A stretch of 64,000 nt of DNA, taken from contig JANRLL010000008.1 in the NCBI GenBank assembly GCA_033762715.1, forward strand, positions 1 to 64,000, given 5' to 3'. Positions 59,787 through 64,000 of the stretch are shown here, piece after piece. The DNA comes from JANRLL01 sp033762715. Lineage in GTDB: Bacteria > Pseudomonadota > Alphaproteobacteria > Rickettsiales > SXRF01. Positions within the stretch are counted from its first letter, which is position 1. Each line of letters starts with the position of its first letter. The position numbers and the translations under genes were made by a program. The notes under the pieces are model-generated. The model saw nothing but the letters and a program-made list of their open reading frames with translations. It searched no databases and was not told where the DNA came from.

Positions 59787-60293
59787 ATGTCCAAGGCCAT
59801 AGCGTTTCTCTTCGTTCTGGCAATAGTGACAACCAATACCGTGGCGCATGCGCAAAGCGGATGCGCTTATCAGCGTGAAGGTTTCAAGACAAAGCTATCA
59901 GATACCCGTCCGGCTGTGTGGTCGAATGAGAATGGCCTTACGCATAGCGTCACGCTTTCTAACGGTATTCAGATGGAGTTTAGTGCGATTGGATGTGAGC
60001 ATTACGGTGAAGGCTACCATTTTTTGCACATAAAAAATTTTCCCGCTTATGATGATGCTAATTTTTTCTCAACCGTTAGACAGTATATAAAGCTCGTTCC
60101 CTTCAAAGAGACTGCCAACAAGCAACAATTACTCATATTCACCAATGAATTGGAAGTCGCGCTTAAAGCGGATAAACTGTCATGGCAAAAAAGTTCAAGT
60201 GGCAACATTTTGCAACTAGACAAAACGGATTACAGTTTTAGCATTGAAATTACATCCACACAATTAAACCTAGATTATCAAGGATATTATTAA
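59787..60293 (+). CDS. Hypothetical exported protein, 168 aa
   Basis: A signal peptide is clear (FLFVLAIVTTNTVAHAQ, cleavage after about residue 22). The mature protein has two cysteines (SGCAYQ, IGCEHYG) that could form a disulfide, and mixed beta-type sequence (HSVTLSNGIQMEFSA). No family recognised. It begins 5 nt after fdx and its stop overlaps the pepF start by one base, so it is co-transcribed with both. Confidence 0.7.
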   Translation: MSKAIAFLFVLAIVTTNTVAHAQSGCAYQREGFKTKLSDTRPAVWSNENGLTHSVTLSNGIQMEFSAIGCEHYGEGYHFLHIKNFPAYDDANFFSTVRQYIKLVPFKETANKQQLLIFTNELEVALKADKLSWQKSSSGNILQLDKTDYSFSIEITSTQLNLDYQGYY

Positions 60294-62059
60294 TGGCCAA
60301 AGCAGCAGCAACACTCCCCGAATGGGATCTTTCGGACTTTTATAAAAGCCATGATGCGCCGCAGGTGGTCAAAGATATAGCGCAAGCTGAGAAGCTCAGT
60401 GCCACGTTTAAAAAATCCTATGAGGGCAAGGTAGCAAAACTCTCGGGTGCGCAGATGGCAAAAGCCATCAGCGAATATGAGGTGCTTTCCGAGCTGCTCG
60501 GCAAGCTTGGTTCCTATGCCTCGCTGCTTTATGCCAAAAACATGACCGATTCTGCGCGGGCGCAATTTTACCAAAATATCAGCGAAAAACTCACCGTGCT
60601 TTCTTCGCTCACGCTTTTTTTTACACTTGCTATCAACAAGCTTTCCGACAAGGAAATGAAAGAAAAGTTGAAATCAGCGGCGCTTAAAAAATATGAGCCG
60701 TGGATTCGCGATGTGCGCAGCTTCAAGCCATACCAATTAGCTGATGAATTGGAAAAACTGCTGCTGGAAAAATCGGTGGCGGGTAGAGCGGCATGGAATC
60801 GCTTGTTCGATGAAACGATTGCTAGCTTGCGCTTTCCTTATGAAGGCAAAGGGCTCACTGAGCCAGAAATTTTTGAGAAACTATCCTCTAAAGATGCGGC
60901 TGTTCGCAAAAAAGCAGCTCTAGTGATTGGCGAGGTGTTTAAGAAAAACGCCAAGCTTTTTGCGCTGATTACCAATACGCTCGCTAAAGATAAAGAGATT
61001 GAAGATAACTGGCGTGGATTTAAGCAGCCGATTTCCTCGCGCAATGTCAGCAACTATATCGAAGATGAGGTGGTTGAAGCACTGCTCACCGCGGTTAAAA
61101 AATCCTATCCCGATTTGTCGCATCGTTATTACAAGCTTAAAGCCAAATGGTTTGGCAAAAAACAGCTCGATTATTGGGATCGCAATGCGCCGCTGCCGGC
61201 TGATGAAGATGCTAAATACAGCTGGGATGAAGCGCGCGAGCTGGTGCTGTCGGCTTATGGCAATTTCTCTAAAACCTTAGCTAAAACCGGCAAAGAATTT
61301 TTTGACAAGCCCTGGATTGATGCCGCGGTGACACCAGGCAAATCGCCAGGTGCATTTGCGCATCCTTGCGTTCCCTCTGTGCACCCTTATTTGCTAGTCA
61401 ATTTCCAAGGTAAATCGCGCGATGTGATGACATTGGCACATGAGCTGGGGCATGGCGTGCATCAAGTTTATTCGGCAAGCCAAGGCCAGCTGATGAGTGA
61501 TACGCCACTTACCCTGGCAGAAACGGCCTCGGTATTTGGTGAACAGCTGACCTTCCGCGAAATTGTGCGCCGTGAAAAAGATCCTAAGCGTAAAAAACGC
61601 CTGATCGCCGGTAAGGTGGAAGACATGCTCAATACGGTAGTGCGCCAGATAGCTTTCTGCGAATTCGAAAAGCGCATACATGGCGAACGTCGCCAGGGCG
61701 AATTGACGCTGGAGCGTATTTGCAAACATTGGATGGATGTTCAGTCGGAAAGCTTGGGGCCTGCTATCTCGCTGCATGGCGATTACCAGTATTTCTGGAC
61801 CTACATCCCGCATTTCATCCATTCACCGTTTTACGTCTATGCCTATGCGTTTGGCGATTGCCTAGTGAACTCGCTTTACGGCGTGTACCAAAAAGGCAAG
61901 GTGAAGGACTTTGAAAAGAAATACCTGGAAATGCTGGCTGCCGGTGGCACGCTACGTCATAAAGAGCTGCTGAAACCCTTTGGCCTGGATGCCTCCAAGC
62001 CTGATTTCTGGCAGCAAGGGCTCGATGTCATCAGCTCTATGATCGACGAGCTTGAGTAA
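60293..62059 (+). CDS. pepF: Oligoendopeptidase F (M3 family)
   Basis: A cytoplasmic zinc peptidase that degrades oligopeptides. The 588-aa protein is mostly helical, with the M3 signature LAHELGHGVHQ (HExxH at residues 383-387) and a downstream zinc-ligand glutamate in TLAETASVFGE. The HPYLLVNFQGKSRDVMT segment before the site is typical of the M3B/PepF group. It follows the small exported protein by a 1-nt overlap. Confidence 0.92.
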   Translation: MAKAAATLPEWDLSDFYKSHDAPQVVKDIAQAEKLSATFKKSYEGKVAKLSGAQMAKAISEYEVLSELLGKLGSYASLLYAKNMTDSARAQFYQNISEKLTVLSSLTLFFTLAINKLSDKEMKEKLKSAALKKYEPWIRDVRSFKPYQLADELEKLLLEKSVAGRAAWNRLFDETIASLRFPYEGKGLTEPEIFEKLSSKDAAVRKKAALVIGEVFKKNAKLFALITNTLAKDKEIEDNWRGFKQPISSRNVSNYIEDEVVEALLTAVKKSYPDLSHRYYKLKAKWFGKKQLDYWDRNAPLPADEDAKYSWDEARELVLSAYGNFSKTLAKTGKEFFDKPWIDAAVTPGKSPGAFAHPCVPSVHPYLLVNFQGKSRDVMTLAHELGHGVHQVYSASQGQLMSDTPLTLAETASVFGEQLTFREIVRREKDPKRKKRLIAGKVEDMLNTVVRQIAFCEFEKRIHGERRQGELTLERICKHWMDVQSESLGPAISLHGDYQYFWTYIPHFIHSPFYVYAYAFGDCLVNSLYGVYQKGKVKDFEKKYLEMLAAGGTLRHKELLKPFGLDASKPDFWQQGLDVISSMIDELE

Positions 62060-62166
62060 CCGACTGTTAAATAAAGCCTATTTTCGTCATAAAAACTTCA
62101 CACAAAGTTGAGTGAATAGCGCCCGCTATATGCTAAATTAGCTGTAACGCTAAAGCAGGGTTTCAC

Positions 62167-62505
62167 ATGCAAAAAACCGACAATACACCCCTAGACGAGC
62201 AACTACCCGCTAAACCCATGAAAACATGGCAATCTGTGGCTATTGGCGCTGTGGTGGGGGGCGCGGTTTATTTTATCTTTGAGAAAATCTTCGACAAAAT
62301 GTTGCATATCAGAACCAGGCTGGATACGACTGACGGCGCTATTTTAGGTGGTTTGCTGGGCTATTGGGGCGGTGAGCATGAGAAAGAAAAATACGACCTT
62401 AAGGTCGACAATGTGATGCTGCGCCAGCAGCTAAAAGAGAAGGCGTTTGTTGAAAAAATCACCCAAGAAAACGTTGGCCATCCAGATAAGCATAATTGCC
62501 GCTAA
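62167..62505 (+). CDS. Hypothetical small membrane protein, 112 aa
   Basis: The protein has a Gly/Val-rich hydrophobic helix (SVAIGAVVGGAVYFIFEKIF, about residues 21-40), a second short Gly-rich segment (GAILGGLLGYWGG) and a charged C-terminus with a helical stretch. Similar in style to the glycine-zipper proteins at 1321 and 42413. No family recognised. GCAGGG lies about 8 nt before the ATG. Confidence 0.6.
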   Translation: MQKTDNTPLDEQLPAKPMKTWQSVAIGAVVGGAVYFIFEKIFDKMLHIRTRLDTTDGAILGGLLGYWGGEHEKEKYDLKVDNVMLRQQLKEKAFVEKITQENVGHPDKHNCR

Positions 62506-62594
62506 AACCCTTGGTTTCTCTAGGGTGATCGCCCCCCATAAAAATGGGCAAAAATAGCACTTATTTTATTGCCTAAACCCGCAGGTCTGCTAGA

Positions 62595-62625
62595 AATTCA
62601 TTGGTAAATAATTCACCAATGAATT
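62595..62625. promoter_or_regulatory. Perfect 11-bp inverted repeat just before gyrA
   Basis: AATTCATTGGT (62595-62605) and ACCAATGAATT (62615-62625) are exact inverted repeats with a 9-bp spacer, ending 10 bp before the gyrA ATG. It could be an operator, or an mRNA hairpin next to the ribosome site. There is no T-run, so it is not a terminator. Confidence 0.6.
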
Positions 62626-62635
62626 GGACAGCCTC

Positions 62636-64000
62636 ATGACCGACAACAATACCACCGCACATCAAGAATTGTTTCCCGTTTCTATCGAAGCGGAAATGAA
62701 AAAATCTTATCTCGATTATGCGATGAGCGTAATCGTTTCTCGCGCGATTCCCGATGTGCGCGATGGATTGAAACCCGTGCATCGCCGTATTCTGTATGGC
62801 ATGTTAGAATTGGGTTGCGAATATAACAAACCCTACAAAAAATCGGCGCGTATCGTTGGTGACGTAATGGGTAAATTCCATCCGCATGGCGACTCTGCGA
62901 TTTATGATGCTCTCGTGCGTATGGCACAGCCTTTCTCGATGCGCCTAGAATTGGTCGATGGCCAAGGTAACTTCGGTTCGATGGATGGTGATGCGGCAGC
63001 GGCGATGCGTTATACCGAATCTCGCCTCTCTAAAGCGGCTCATGCGTTACTGGCTGATATTGGCAATGATACGGTGAGCTTCCAAGAAAACTATGACGGT
63101 TCTGAGAAAGAACCAACTGTACTGCCTGCTGCGTACCCTAATATTTTGGTGAATGGTGGTGGTGGTATCGCTGTGGGTATGGCGACGAATATTCCGCCGC
63201 ATAACTTAGGCGAAGTGATTGATGCTTGCTGCCTGTACCTAGATAATCAAGATGTGACGATTGATGAGCTGGTTGAAGTATGCCCAGGCCCTGACTTCCC
63301 AACTGGCGGTATTATTTTAGGTCGCACCGGTGCACGCTCAGCGATGCATACCGGCCGTGGCTCGGTTATTATGCGCGGCAAAACCGAAATCGAAGAAGTG
63401 CGTCCTGGCCGTTGGGCAATTATCATTAGCGAAATTCCGTATCAGGTGAATAAGGCGCGCATGATTGAGCGTATGGCCGAACTGGTGCGCGAGAAAAAAA
63501 TCGAAGGCATTTCTGATCTGCGCGATGAATCTGATAAATCGGGTGTGCGTGTGGTGGTTGAAGTGAAAAAAGATGCGCAGCCCGATGTGGTGCTCAGCCA
63601 GCTTTATAGCTATACGCCGCTTCAGACCAGCTTTGGTGTGAACATGTTGGCGCTGAATAATGGCCGTCCTGAATTGCTCAATCTGAAAACGGTGATTGAA
63701 GCTTTCGTGGCTTTCCGTGAAGAAGTTATTACTCGCCGTACCAATTTCATGCTGGGCAAAGCGCGTGACCGTGCACATATCTTGATTGGCCTTGCTATTG
63801 CCGTTGCCAATATCGATGAGGTGATCAAGGTGATTCGTGCATCGGCTGATCCGAATATTGCACGCGAAGAATTGATGAGCCGCGATTGGAATGCGGGTGA
63901 TGTGTTGCCGCTGCTACAGCTGGTGGATGACTCTGGTAACGCGGTTAAAGGTGGAAAAATCAAGTTTACCGAGGCTCAAGCCAAAGCGATTCTTGAATTG
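62636..64000 (+). CDS. gyrA: DNA gyrase subunit A, 5' part (continues beyond window)
   Basis: The first 455 codons are present without a stop. The breakage-reunion domain is clear: MKKSYLDYAMSVIVSRAIPD, HPHGDSAIYDALVRMAQPF, LVDGQGNFGSMDGD, and the catalytic tyrosine in AAAMRYTES. The quinolone-resistance region keeps the Ser (GDS) and Asp (IYD) of susceptible enzymes. Start at ATG 62636; the only ribosome-site-like sequence (TTGGACAG) is weak, and a perfect inverted repeat lies just upstream. Confidence 0.97.
   Translation, partial: MTDNNTTAHQELFPVSIEAEMKKSYLDYAMSVIVSRAIPDVRDGLKPVHRRILYGMLELGCEYNKPYKKSARIVGDVMGKFHPHGDSAIYDALVRMAQPFSMRLELVDGQGNFGSMDGDAAAAMRYTESRLSKAAHALLADIGNDTVSFQENYDGSEKEPTVLPAAYPNILVNGGGGIAVGMATNIPPHNLGEVIDACCLYLDNQDVTIDELVEVCPGPDFPTGGIILGRTGARSAMHTGRGSVIMRGKTEIEEVRPGRWAIIISEIPYQVNKARMIERMAELVREKKIEGISDLRDESDKSGVRVVVEVKKDAQPDVVLSQLYSYTPLQTSFGVNMLALNNGRPELLNLKTVIEAFVAFREEVITRRTNFMLGKARDRAHILIGLAIAVANIDEVIKVIRASADPNIAREELMSRDWNAGDVLPLLQLVDDSGNAVKGGKIKFTEAQAKAILEL

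Overview
The window is chromosomal DNA of an alphaproteobacterium with moderate GC content (clearly neither AT-rich like Rickettsia nor GC-rich like Caulobacter). Pointers to the class are dapF-mtaB-ftsY, the zinc-ribbon TIGR02300-type protein, a Phasin_2-type phasin, CarD beside FdxA, the fliL-fliM-DUF6468-motE flagellar cluster and a hscBA-type isc operon. Two traits recall Rickettsiales and related deep lineages: the 16S rRNA gene is not followed by tRNAs or 23S but by a terminator, and two cysteine desulfurase genes precede iscU. Flagella, a phasin, DapF, a cytochrome c maturation gene and several envelope enzymes argue against a strongly reduced genome. Placement below class level is not secure from sequence reading alone.

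Layout. 1-850: 3' part of 16S rRNA and its terminator. 0.9-2.4 kb: small unknown genes. 2.7-6.7 kb: dapF-mtaB-ftsY, then a flagellin. 6.7-11.5 kb: gltA with a small membrane protein, a lytic transglycosylase, a methyltransferase-like protein. 11.5-20.4 kb: ten minus-strand genes with almost no gaps (grpE, ftsX, a YdcF-like gene, plsC, rph, rdgB, an FMN reductase, dsbD, a redoxin, a DUF2079 protein). 20.5-23.5 kb: TIGR02300-type protein, phasin, a DacA-type carboxypeptidase. 23.5-30 kb: divergent flagellar operons flgF-flgG-flgA-flgH (minus) and fliL-fliM-DUF6468-motE (plus), with a sigma-54-like site between them. 30-37 kb: phosphomannomutase, tRNA-Pro(GGG), LTA-synthase-like sulfatase, M24 protein, tandem DUF192 proteins, an octapeptide-repeat protein, an SDR. 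37-44 kb: double-FHA protein, ccmC, fdxA, carD with a histone-H1-like extension, RDD protein, IMPase-like protein with an extra domain. 44-50 kb: uvrA and ssb (divergent), hydrolase, cysE-iscR.

49.8-52.4 kb is the most unusual part: four small genes on the minus strand, each a separate unit with its own promoter, a conserved structured 5' leader of about 130-147 nt and (for three) a near-identical 3' module of a UUCG-type hairpin plus terminator. The leaders differ by compensatory changes in a hairpin that covers the Shine-Dalgarno sequence. All four products look envelope-targeted (prepilin-like, two membrane-anchored, one lipoprotein), and the coding parts look richer in GC than their neighbours. 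This array plus icd lies between iscR and the isc operon.

53.8-59.8 kb: iron-sulfur assembly operon (NifS-like desulfurase, iscS, iscU, iscA, hscB, hscA, fdx). 59.8-64 kb: a secreted unknown protein, oligoendopeptidase F, a small membrane protein and the 5' part of gyrA, which runs off the end of the window.
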